A DNA stretch of 64,000 nucleotides. Origin: Phoebastria nigripes. Taxonomy: Eukaryota > Chordata > Aves > Procellariiformes > Diomedeidae. Of the stretch, positions 54,501 through 61,500 are shown piece by piece; within the stretch, counting starts at the first letter, position 1; each line of letters opens with the position of its first letter. A program made the position numbers and the translations under genes. The stretch spans positions 895,966 through 959,965 of the forward strand of contig JAYKAV010002297.1 in assembly GCA_035582835.1 (NCBI GenBank), given 5' to 3'. Under the pieces are notes generated by a model. It did no database searches. It was not told where the DNA came from and was given only the letters and a program-made list of their open reading frames with translations.

Positions 54501-57373
54501 TGCAGCCAAGGCTACCATTGGCTTTCACATCCCTGACCAGCTTTTCCTTATTTGTGAGTAACAGGTCCAGCAGAGAGCCTCTCTGAGGCCTATTAATCAC
54601 TGGTATCAAGAAGTTCTTTACCACACTCAAGGGAACTCCCGAACTGCTTGCGTCCCACCNTGTTGCCTTTCCAGGAGATGTCAGGGTGGTTAAAATCCCT
54701 CATGAGGATCAGGGTCTGGAGTTGTGAGACTTCTGTCTGCTTGTAGCAAATGCCCCCCATATCACCCTTGTTGTTCTCCTCTGATCCCTACCTATGAGAT
54801 CTTAGTTGTCTTCAAACCACTCCTTCACGTAAAGCATGACTTTCCCCTTCCTATCCTGTCCTTCCTAAAGTGTCTGTATCCCTTCATTGCTGCGTTCTAG
54901 TCATGCACACTATGCCGCCATGTCTGTCTAATGCCAGAGAGATCGTATCTCTGCAACTGCATGTGGATTGCTGATTCCTTCAGCTTTGTATGCCACGGAT
55001 GTTCATGTACAGGCTGTGCTCTAACACTATAAACTTTACTTGTTTCTTGGCTGGAAGCAATGTTGGAAAACTTAGCTGTTAGTCTTTTATGTAAGCCATA
55101 AAAAAACGGGGAAAAAAATTGTAAAGGAAACAGAGCAAAAATAAGGGGAACAGACCATGCATGAGACTTCAGGTAAAAGAAAAATAGCTGTTGAGTTTCT
55201 TTCAGCAAGTGATTTTTTTTTTTTTTTTTTTCCAACGGTTTAGCTTAATTGCACACATTCAGTATCAAAAGTCTAGCTTGCTAAGTGGAGGTAGAAGTTG
55301 GCTGCTTTGCCAGTTGTCACTAATATTGAGCAAAGGCTTCTGGTTATTTTTTTTTCCCCTTAGGATGAATTGATGACAACGAAGAGAAGTTATGAGGATC
55401 AGTTAAGCATGATGAGTGACCATCTCTGCAGTATGAATGAAACATTAACTAAACAAAGGGAAGAAATTGATACACTAAAGATGACTAGTAAGGTAAGTTG
55501 CCAGGTGTTGACATTAGGCACTGGCTGTAGTTTGGAGGTCTGTGGGTTGTTGCATTTGGCATTCCTGCAGTACTACCCTTTAACAAACGAATTCACAAGC
55601 TATAGTTCTTATTCTCGGCCAATTGGAAAGAAAACTCCAAACCTGGTCCTGCACATTTCAGGACGAAAAAATTCTTGCAAAACATACATGTGGGAAAGAA
55701 GAAACACTTTGTCACTGCTTCAGAGTAGGCTTTCAAAGTGTACCCTCTGGTGGATGATCAGCACCTTTTTTTGTTTGATTGTTTTTTGTTTATATCTGGT
55801 GAAAATAGAACTATTTGCAAATCNATCTAGTGATACCGGGTGTTTACGATTAACTTATTGGTAGGAGTGTTCTTCCTGCACTCCTCTCTTGGTTGCAGCG
55901 TATTCTGTTCTTGGTAGCTGTTTTATTTCCATATTCTAGCTTTTCTGTGTCTCATATGTAGGACTGAAAAATTTGCCACTTACTTTCTTCTTATATTCTT
56001 CTTAAAATGCACACTTAAATTTTTTTTTTTCCAAGCAAGGAGTCTATCCATTTACCAGAAACAAGTTTTTGACTTAGCTTTATGTTAATGATGAAAAATA
56101 CAGAAGTCTGCTGTTCTGAGCAGTCAGTGCTTAAACCATGGTATATCTTGTTCTGGCAGTTCTAGGGAGACACAGATCTTGTGAAGGCTTTTACCCTTCA
56201 CTAGTCTGGATGTGAAACTAATAAGCTAGCATTATTCTCCTTAATTGTGGAATGCATGGAAGCAGATTTCACTGAAGGGTTAAAAAAAAAACAAAAACCA
56301 ACCATNTTTTGATTAAAGGTCCCATTACATCAATTTTTATTTTTTTAGAGTAGACTCTTCCCCTCATGTACAGAACTGTTTTTCTCCAGATGTCGGAGTG
56401 TTTTGACTTGGCATTGCAATCTTTAAAACTACTTTTTGGTGTATAAGCTCTTGTGTTTTTAGAGGGAAGCTCTTGGCTGCATATTGACCATAGCACTTCA
56501 TGTTTTTATAAAATGTTTTCTGGAATTTTTCACTTGTCATACTTTCAAGACTTGAAGTGGTACTCTGTAAGGGGGTAGTTCAGAATCTCACAACAGTGGA
56601 CACAGATTTTCAAACGTTACCAAATGTAGAAAACGATTTGGTTGAAATCAAAATGATGAAGTTAAAGCCATTATCACTTGGAGGGAGTTGTTGGTTAGAT
56701 TAAAAACAAATGTTATCTTAAGGAAATAGGAAGACAGAGAATTGCCAGCAAGTAACTATTGCACAGAAGTTTATTTTAAGCTACACGTTTGCTTTGTGGA
56801 ATTGTTGCAAGACAAATGTGAGTTGGTTAGCTGTAGAACAAATTTTTCTCTAAACTAGGAATATTCTGTATAGACCAAGTTTAAAGTTAAATTTGTTTTA
56901 GAACAAAATGATAGGGTAGGGGATTGATTTTAATTTGAGGCAATTATCCTCTAAGGTTTGTATTTGAAATATCACTTAAGGGTGAATTATGATTTGACTT
57001 GCCTTCACTGCCCTTACAATATTAGTGGTGTTAATACAACTGAGTGTCTTGGGACATAACTCAAGTGTCTTTTTTTCTGCAGGTTTCAATTGAAGTAAGG
57101 TACTGTTGTGCTTATTTGAAATATCTGGTACTTTCCTCTGTTATGCCTGTAAAGATAGAGGGATTTTCAGAGCAAGCAGTTACAAGCTTCCATTATTAAA
57201 AGCCTATGGACTGCTTATTTTCAGTTTGACTGTTCTTCTTTGTTTGCTGTAGGCATAAACTATCAGATGTCAGGTTTTATATGTTGTCTNTATAGATTTT
57301 CGTATCTGAATTATATGTTCTGTTCACTTGTTTCTTATTGCAGGGAAATTCTAAAAAGAACAAAAATCGATAG
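24521..57373 (+). CDS. PPP1R21: PPP1R21, protein phosphatase 1 regulatory subunit 21 (FERRY complex subunit Fy-2), complete
   Basis: Twenty-two coding exons join without a frameshift into 779 residues plus stop, against about 780 in human. The start ATG (24521, context gggggATGG) has an in-frame TAG 24 bases upstream, which fixes it. Two family signatures are present: KLRAQ at residues 20-24, across the exon 1/2 junction, and TTKRSYEDQ at residues 732-740. Residues 1-230 and 565-770 are largely heptad-rich coiled coil; the middle (about 240-540) is helical and conserved (e.g. HTYTEQ, NASYVRPLEEGM, LSSVVALTNG, GFHDIL). The protein is known as a FERRY subunit on early endosomes, with TBCK, FERRY3, CRYZL1 and GATD1; the complex is a Rab5 effector that binds mRNA. 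Its PP1 role is less clear: I saw no clean RVxF motif, and KVPF (226-229) has a disfavoured proline. Three single Ns in coding exons do not change any residue. Confidence 0.98.
27686..27754 (+). CDS. PPP1R21: PPP1R21 exon 2
   Basis: Residues 21-43, starting LRAQNQVLKKG, the continuation of the KLRAQ signature. Acceptor tttttcag, donor AAG|gtaatc, phase 0. A 439-bp intron without features follows. Confidence 0.97.
28194..28340 (+). CDS. PPP1R21: PPP1R21 exon 3
   Basis: Residues 44-92, coiled coil (QLKMKDQSLRKLQQEM, then LAKRVELLQDELALSEARG). Acceptor aattcag, donor AAG|gtatgt, phase 0. Intron 3 (28341-30473) holds a possible old LINE reverse-transcriptase scrap near 28772-28808 and otherwise unrecognised sequence. 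Confidence 0.97.
28772..28808 (-). mobile_element. Possible ancient LINE reverse-transcriptase remnant
   Basis: On the minus strand the frame reads NLDFKAFDKIH, close to the LINE reverse-transcriptase motif LDFSKAFDTV with one codon missing. Flanking sequence is too diverged to extend it by eye. It could be a very old CR1/L3-type copy or chance. Confidence 0.3.
30474..30575 (+). CDS. PPP1R21: PPP1R21 exon 4
   Basis: Residues 93-126: a Ser/Gln-rich hinge (SAESSSQLSQEQKS), then coiled coil (QKKIEENERLHIL). Acceptor ctttcttttag, donor CTT|gtgagt, phase 0. A 712-bp intron without features follows. Confidence 0.97.
31288..31452 (+). CDS. PPP1R21: PPP1R21 exon 5
   Basis: Residues 127-181, coiled coil (FFEADEQHKRLEAELRTRLE onward). 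Acceptor tctttcag, donor GAA|gtaagg, phase 0. The next intron is only 95 bp (31453-31547). Confidence 0.97.
31548..31606 (+). CDS. PPP1R21: PPP1R21 exon 6
   Basis: Residues 182-200 plus two bases of Cys201 (IKSQTLEREAKDCRLRTEE). Acceptor cataaag, donor ATG|gtaagt. The N at 31598 is the third base of an ACN Thr codon, so it is silent. Intron 6 (31607-34011) contains a 16-base C run (33171-33186) and a TG repeat beside the next acceptor; no gene was seen. Confidence 0.96.
33171..33186. repeat. Poly-C run
   Basis: Sixteen consecutive C in PPP1R21 intron 6. Confidence 0.85.
33966..33983. repeat. (TG)n dinucleotide repeat near the exon 7 acceptor
   Basis: About nine TG units ending roughly 30 bases before the exon 7 acceptor, followed by a T-rich tract. 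UG repeats next to a splice acceptor can bind CELF or TDP-43-type proteins; this is inference from position only. Confidence 0.8.
34012..34106 (+). CDS. PPP1R21: PPP1R21 exon 7
   Basis: Residues 201-231 and one base (QRQLKNLQAALGSRLEESL, then NEKVPFNDT). Acceptor tgttatttag, donor CAA|gtacgt. Intron 7 (34107-36476) has two single Ns and A/T runs; nothing else was recognised. Confidence 0.96.
36477..36529 (+). CDS. PPP1R21: PPP1R21 exon 8
   Basis: Completes Arg233 and encodes SNRYNALNVPLHNRRYQ, to residue 250. Acceptor ctgtag, donor CAG|gtaagc, phase 0 at the end; 53 bp. Intron 8 (36530-38724) has no recognised feature. Confidence 0.96.
38725..38874 (+). CDS. PPP1R21: PPP1R21 exon 9
   Basis: Residues 251-300 (LKLRDLAGQALAFVQELV onward, ending TISPLNQK), the start of the conserved central helical region. 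Acceptor ctttacag, donor AAG|gtaaag. Intron 9 (38875-41926, 3.05 kb) shows no recognised element. Confidence 0.97.
41927..42028 (+). CDS. PPP1R21: PPP1R21 exon 10
   Basis: Residues 301-334 (FSQYLHENASYVRPLEEGM onward). Acceptor tactcag, donor CTG|gtaagt, phase 0. The next intron is only 76 bp. Confidence 0.97.
42105..42193 (+). CDS. PPP1R21: PPP1R21 exon 11
   Basis: Residues 335-363 plus AG of a Ser codon (ETAVKLKAFSEHLASYLCF onward). Acceptor ccttccag, donor AAG|gtactt. An 860-bp intron without features follows. Confidence 0.97.
43054..43190 (+). CDS. PPP1R21: PPP1R21 exon 12
   Basis: Residues 364-409 (SLEEECESSLCTAALRARNM onward, to LLALP). Acceptor ttcctag, donor CAA|gtaagt. The N at 43183 is the third base of a GCN Ala codon and is silent. 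Intron 12 (43191-44283) contains the assembly gap at 44199-44214 after a 23-base T run. Confidence 0.96.
44199..44214. other. Sixteen-base N gap after a poly-T run
   Basis: T repeats from 44176 to 44198, then 16 consecutive N. The exact length of the homopolymer is unresolved, so the gap size may be nominal. It lies in PPP1R21 intron 12, about 70 bases before exon 13, so it does not break the CDS. Confidence 0.95.
44284..44376 (+). CDS. PPP1R21: PPP1R21 exon 13
   Basis: Residues 410-440 (STKPEGLLRTNYNLVFTN, then GFHDILK). Acceptor acttttag, donor AAG|gtgaga. Intron 13 (44377-46250, 1.9 kb) has A/T runs and two single Ns; nothing else was recognised. Confidence 0.97.
46251..46378 (+). CDS. 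PPP1R21: PPP1R21 exon 14
   Basis: Residues 441-483 (DISKHYSQKATLEQDV, then LSSVVALTNGVGK). Acceptor tttttctag, donor AAG|gtaatg, phase 0. A 381-bp intron with a long A-run (46429-46447) follows. Confidence 0.97.
46760..46912 (+). CDS. PPP1R21: PPP1R21 exon 15
   Basis: Residues 484-534 (IASFFSNNLDHFTTSLSYG onward, to YMKSLKK). Acceptor tgtctag, donor AAG|gtttgt (a weaker donor). The N at 46804 is the third base of a TCN Ser codon and is silent. A 773-bp intron follows. Confidence 0.96.
47686..47778 (+). CDS. PPP1R21: PPP1R21 exon 16
   Basis: Residues 535-565 (PCADSVPYEEALANRRVLL onward). Acceptor ttctgcag, donor CAG|gtactc, phase 0. A 1.2-kb intron follows, with T-runs near 48270-48290 and 48470. 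Confidence 0.97.
48983..49216 (+). CDS. PPP1R21: PPP1R21 exon 17
   Basis: Residues 566-643, the longest coding exon (234 bp): coiled coil (VQQSLEKIAKLEQEKEHW onward), then a polar linker (LPNVAEQKKETTEKSPREPI) that from memory differs clearly from the mammalian protein. Acceptor tcttaaag, donor CTG|gtaagt. A 1.5-kb intron with a T-run (about 49940-49960) follows. Confidence 0.96.
50708..50743 (+). CDS. PPP1R21: PPP1R21 exon 18 (36 bp)
   Basis: A 12-codon exon (IGMLTITTDNEK, residues 644-655) with acceptor gttctag and donor AAG|gtaatc, phase 0 at both ends, so skipping would keep the frame. Intron 18 (50744-51975) has no recognised element. Confidence 0.93.
51976..52092 (+). CDS. PPP1R21: PPP1R21 exon 19
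   Basis: Residues 656-694 (APDVESREDLIKNHYMARIA onward). Acceptor tttgccag, donor GAG|gtgagc, phase 0. A 948-bp intron without features follows. Confidence 0.97.
53041..53139 (+). CDS. PPP1R21: PPP1R21 exon 20, followed by a GC donor
   Basis: Residues 695-727 (CRALAKRLSLAEKSKESL onward, to SRLQ). Acceptor gattgacag. The only donor that keeps the frame and the family sequence is CAG|gcaagt, so intron 20 is GC-AG. The flanks (CAG before, AAGT after) match the strong consensus that such donors need. Confidence 0.95.
53140..55363 (+). other. PPP1R21: PPP1R21 intron 20 (GC-AG)
   Basis: A 2.2-kb intron with donor gcaagt and acceptor ccccttag. It carries a minus-strand CR1 copy over roughly 54144-55040 and a T-run just before the acceptor region. 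Confidence 0.9.
54144..55040 (-). mobile_element. CR1 LINE fragment: endonuclease region joined to the 3' end
   Basis: Read on the minus strand from 55040: a degenerate N-terminal endonuclease block (QLQRYDLSGIRQTWRHSVHD, then MKGYRHFRKDRIGRG), the conserved LILMRDFNHPDISW (usual GDFNHPDI, with Gly to Arg), a run RGSLLDLLLTNKEKLV-DVK and SLGCSNHELVEFKILR, then RRPAWLYRKL. It ends at 54144-54200 with the CR1 3'-terminal hook, on the + strand gaatcatagaattg and ggttggaaggg. The reverse transcriptase and everything between RRPAW and the 3' tail are absent. Stop codons and frame changes make it non-functional. It is inert intron sequence, opposite in sense to PPP1R21. Confidence 0.9.
55364..55492 (+). 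CDS. PPP1R21: PPP1R21 exon 21, TTKRSYEDQ signature
   Basis: Residues 728-770: DELMTTKRSYEDQLSMMSD, then LTKQREEIDTLKMTSK. TTKRSYEDQ (732-740) names the family's C-terminal domain. Acceptor ccccttag, donor AAG|gtaagt, phase 0. Intron 21 (55493-57343) contains a microexon candidate at 57083-57094. Confidence 0.98.
57083..57094 (+). CDS. PPP1R21: Candidate 12-nt microexon of PPP1R21
   Basis: Within intron 21: tgtctttttttctgcag, then GTTTCAATTGAA, then gtaagg. The acceptor has a strong pyrimidine tract and a TGC just before the AG; the donor is near consensus. Exons 21 and 22 meet in phase 0, so inclusion would add VSIE between Lys770 and Gly771 without a frameshift. There is no expression evidence here, and a chance acceptor/donor pair remains possible. 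Confidence 0.35.
57344..57373 (+). CDS. PPP1R21: PPP1R21 exon 22 (last coding exon)
   Basis: Encodes GNSKKNKNR and TAG (57371-57373), the basic tail that ends the protein in other vertebrates with one or two substitutions. Acceptor cttattgcag. Confidence 0.97.
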   Translation, partial: GNSKKNKNR

Positions 57374-58588
57374 CTTACAGCTAATCAACTGTCTTCGGAA
57401 GCTGCTGCTGTACAGGATGCAGTTAGTGAACGTTCATTGTCCAATTCCTGTTTGTTACAGGAAGCAGAGGTGGTATTGGGTCTAGTAAAAACTGATTTGG
57501 TGCTGTAAATGGCTTTAAAATATTTAGAACTTGTAACAGATAAAACAGAACTTAATGTTGGCTCTAAACCAGGAAATACATACACACTCTGTGGATAATT
57601 TATATAGTAATTACCTTCAGTTTTTACTGTGCACTTTTTAAAACTAGGTTTTAATTTCATGTAATAACTTCAGATTTTGTATATTTTCAAATATGGTTAT
57701 GCATTAACAAAATTGGATCAGTGCAGTAGTTATCTATTTTTGAGTTATATGTTAAATTGTCAACAAATGTACATTCCTTTACTTGGTAATTACAGTTTAA
57801 AAATTAATTTTGAGACTTGTTTGGCCATGCAAGCTGTACAGTTACTGTAAATGTCTTATTCCTGTTGTCAGCCCTTTTGAATTAATTGGAATTGTGGCTT
57901 TAAATGATTTCTATAAATTCACAGAAGTAAATGGGATCACTATTTTATTTTAGACTGCAATAGTGGAAACTTTTTGCTGCTTGTATTTGGCACTTTGGAT
58001 TTTGAAGTAAAGAGCACAAATAGCTGAATTGGGATACTTCTATGAAATTGCTTTAAGCCCTTACTTAGGCATTTTGTTTACACGTACATGTATATATATT
58101 TGTTGAAATAGCTGTTTAACGCTAGAGGAAATTGTGATTGTAATTCGCCCCAAAAGAGTGAAGCAATATACGTGTGTAGAATAGATCAGCTTACTGTGCT
58201 CTCTTACAGTAAAGAAGAATATGAAATATGAGGAAGATTTAAACACTGAATTTGCAAAAAGTCTTCATGGAATTAAGTCCTGATGGATTCACGGGGGGGG
58301 GATGCACGTGGCTTTTCCTTTGTTTTGGGAAGTTTGTGAACTTTAGGCCTCTCCTAAGATATTTTTTTTTTTTTTTTAAGTGAAGTCTAATACCATGAGT
58401 TTTTTCACAGCATTAATTTTTAAATTTTTTTTTAATCAGATGCTGTGCTGCTCCACACTTTACACTGATCTTCTGTTCCATAATTTGCATTATGGCAGTT
58501 ATTTGTCCCATAAGGGTTTACTCTGATAACAGCTGTGTTGATATGTATTATTAGTATGTAATAATAAAATCAACTACATGAAACCAGC
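57374..58588 (+). other. PPP1R21: PPP1R21 3' UTR
   Basis: About 1.2 kb of AT-rich sequence from the stop to just after the AATAAA at 58563-58568, followed by a T-rich downstream element (ttgacttttttt). It contains a G-run (58292-58300) and a T-run near 58361-58377. The cleavage point is estimated. Confidence 0.8.
58563..58568 (+). terminator. PPP1R21: PPP1R21 poly(A) signal (AATAAA)
   Basis: Canonical hexamer in gtaataATAAAatc context, with a T-rich element about 25-35 bases downstream. It is the first good hexamer after the stop codon. Confidence 0.75.
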
Positions 58589-61500
58589 TTGACTTTTTTT
58601 CTTGATTCTGGTTATACCCAGGTTGTACAATGTGGTATTGTGGTGAGATGTTAACAGCTATTCCTGGTGAGGTGAGCTTAAGTAATTAAACCAGTCTAGT
58701 TACTCTTAGTAGTGCTTTTCTTTGTTTGAGCCAGGCTGCATTTCTGTACCTAATGCTGCAGCGTGCAAAGTACACCAAGTCCACTNTAGCATTTCTCACG
58801 TTCTTGTCTGCTGAAAGGCAAACAAGCATCATATCTGTATTGATTGCAACTGTGGAACTGTTCTGACACAGTTTTTCCTTTTAAAGACAAAATGGATGTG
58901 GTCATGAAACTGGAGAGAAGATGGGGAGAGTCTGTATGGTTTCTTACTAGCATCATGTTGAATTAAAAACTACATGGTGGTGCTATGAGGGTTGGGAAGT
59001 GTGTACTTTTTCTCTAACCTTTTTATTGAAGCAGGTACAGCTTCAACTGTTTCAATTAGGGTTGGAAGCTAATTGTTTTCTTCCAATTCTTTTGAAGCTG
59101 CCTTTGCTGAGGACTCTCATCTTGCAGTGAAGGTACTAATTTATCTTATTTTAATTCTCTGGATCAAATTGCTGAACTTCTTACTGATGCTACTTCTCAT
59201 ACGTGGCTGCATTCAGAAAAAGGTTTTGCTTATGCCATTTTTGAAAGGCCTAAGTAAAAATATACTTTGAAGATTGGGTGTTTAAAAATGTGCATAAAAA
59301 AAGGTAAATGTACCTGTTATCTCACACTGTTTTTACAACAGAGTATACTCCCAACATCAAAACTGGAATTAATATAGAATGTATAGGCATTTAGGTACAA
59401 TTCCAATGTATGTTAGTTATCAGCATTTTTTCCTTGCAGTATCTATTTGGAAATGTATTTGGGTGTCCCCTTCACCAATCAGCAGTGAACATGCTCAGGA
59501 AGAGACAATTTTGATCACTCAAGCTGCCTTCAGTTTTTCAAGGAAATGTTTTCAAGTAAGTTCCAGACAACCATAAACTATCAATACACAAAAATAGAAT
59601 TTTGGAAAAAAATTTAAAATGGTATTTTGGATACTGTTGTAGTAATGCTGTGAAGGGGCATAGTACATTGCATTTAACTTGGTGGCATCAGAAACTGGAA
59701 CAAGTGGAAATGCCCAACTAGCTTGTGCTTATCCACTAATCAGGTGATTCTGAATCCATTTCTGAATATCTCAAATACTCTCAAATATCTAAATTGTTAC
59801 TGAACAATGCTATGCTATTGAAAAGCTGAAAGCTGTCTTCAACATTGCAGTGAAGAATTCATCTTTGAGACAAAGTCTTCCAGAAGTATGAATTTGAACT
59901 ACTTTGTCTATACAAAATGGTCTGTGCAGATTATTACGGAATACACAAAATTTGGGCAAAGAAATTGTACTAATACTGGAATTAATGTTCAAAAATTTAC
60001 GGTGTGAATCCTCGACTTCCTAGTTGATTAATCAGCAAACTAACGACGAACTGTTGTAAATTAGGAAAATCTTTAGAACAATACAGTGTAAAACCAGGGT
60101 TAAAGAAAAATATTAATGCTAGTTAATTTTTTTAATGGACAGCTCATTGTAACACACAAGTTCTTAAAGCATTTTTAGAGTGCTTTAAAGGGGTACTTAA
60201 TTCATTTTCCATAATGTTGGGCACCTCATGAATAGTCTCTCATACTCATGAATAAGTGACCAATTCAGATAACAGCACTATTTCCTATTAATGTTTTTAA
60301 TAACTGGATCTTCAAAAATTCTTTCTGAACTTCGTTTTAAACTACTAACACTTTCAAAGATTTCAAACTGTTTAACTATCCTAGATTTCTGAAAATACAT
60401 CCCCAGTAACTATTCTGTGTTTTCAAAATAAATATTTGCTATAACCAAGAATGAATTTACCTTCAAGATTGGCCTCTTAAGAACTACTGCTTCATGAGTT
60501 TCGAAAGTACCTAAGAAGCACCAAATACATTGGCTATTTTAAAAGGCGTTAAGCTCTTACAGGTCAGAGGTTTCCTTGCCTGAAAGATTAACTTCTGAAA
60601 CAGGAGTCTTAGGCTAACACTGTCATAAGCTGCTCAAGGGTGTTACCCCTCNGTGTTTAAATAATTGTGTGATTATTTTTAATTGTTACATATATAACTA
60701 TACATCTGTGATTTAAATACTGATCATCTTAAGTGTTGATTTAAAAATGGTCTGCGTAATGTTTTTTGCTAATTCCTTCAGATTCATTCTTAACCAGGTC
60801 AATGTTTCCAATGATACTAGTGCCAGGAACTTAACACTAGATGTGATCCAGTGGCATTCAAAGCAGCATCAGTATCAAAACTGAAATGCTTTGCTTTCCC
60901 ATCTTTGTTGAAATGCATTGGCTATTTATACAGGGTATTCTTCCTCTTTACCAAGCCAGCTTCACTTCTAATTTGTACTGGTAATCCTGTTGCTCTTTCT
61001 ACTCCAACTTCCATCACTGACAGATGAGTTGAATTTTTGGTGGGGAAAAGTCTTTGGCCCAGCATGTTTCCTTGATGCTGACTTTGGGCACAGCAGGGGC
61101 CTGTCACTCTTCAACAGTGCTCTCTACAGCTCCAAAGAACAGATTTGCTCAGACATCCAAGGCATCAGTTGCAAACAGGAAAGGAAATAAACTTTTTATC
61201 CATGTATCACCTACCATAAGGCTAGAGAAGTTATTTACTGGCTTGGTTGAGCAATGTGAATGCTTTTTCTTTTTTTAATATAAATCCAATGATATATTAA
61301 ACTTTGGAGAACCATCTGGCCCTGTGAACTGGGCAAACCTGTTGTTCTTTAATACAGTATGTATGTAAGGTAATTTGAGAGCACTATCTTAGCAACAGCA
61401 GGGTCATAATAAAAAATAAAGCTTAGTGCAGTAAAAAAACTGTAATTGCTACCAGAGGTCTGATTACTTCCTCCCACAAAGGCTAGATGCCGCTCTCTTA

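Noticed and set aside
60922..61190. Overlapping frames on both strands near 61 kb
   Set aside because: No domain, no conserved-looking splice sites and no poly(A)-tailed retrogene structure.
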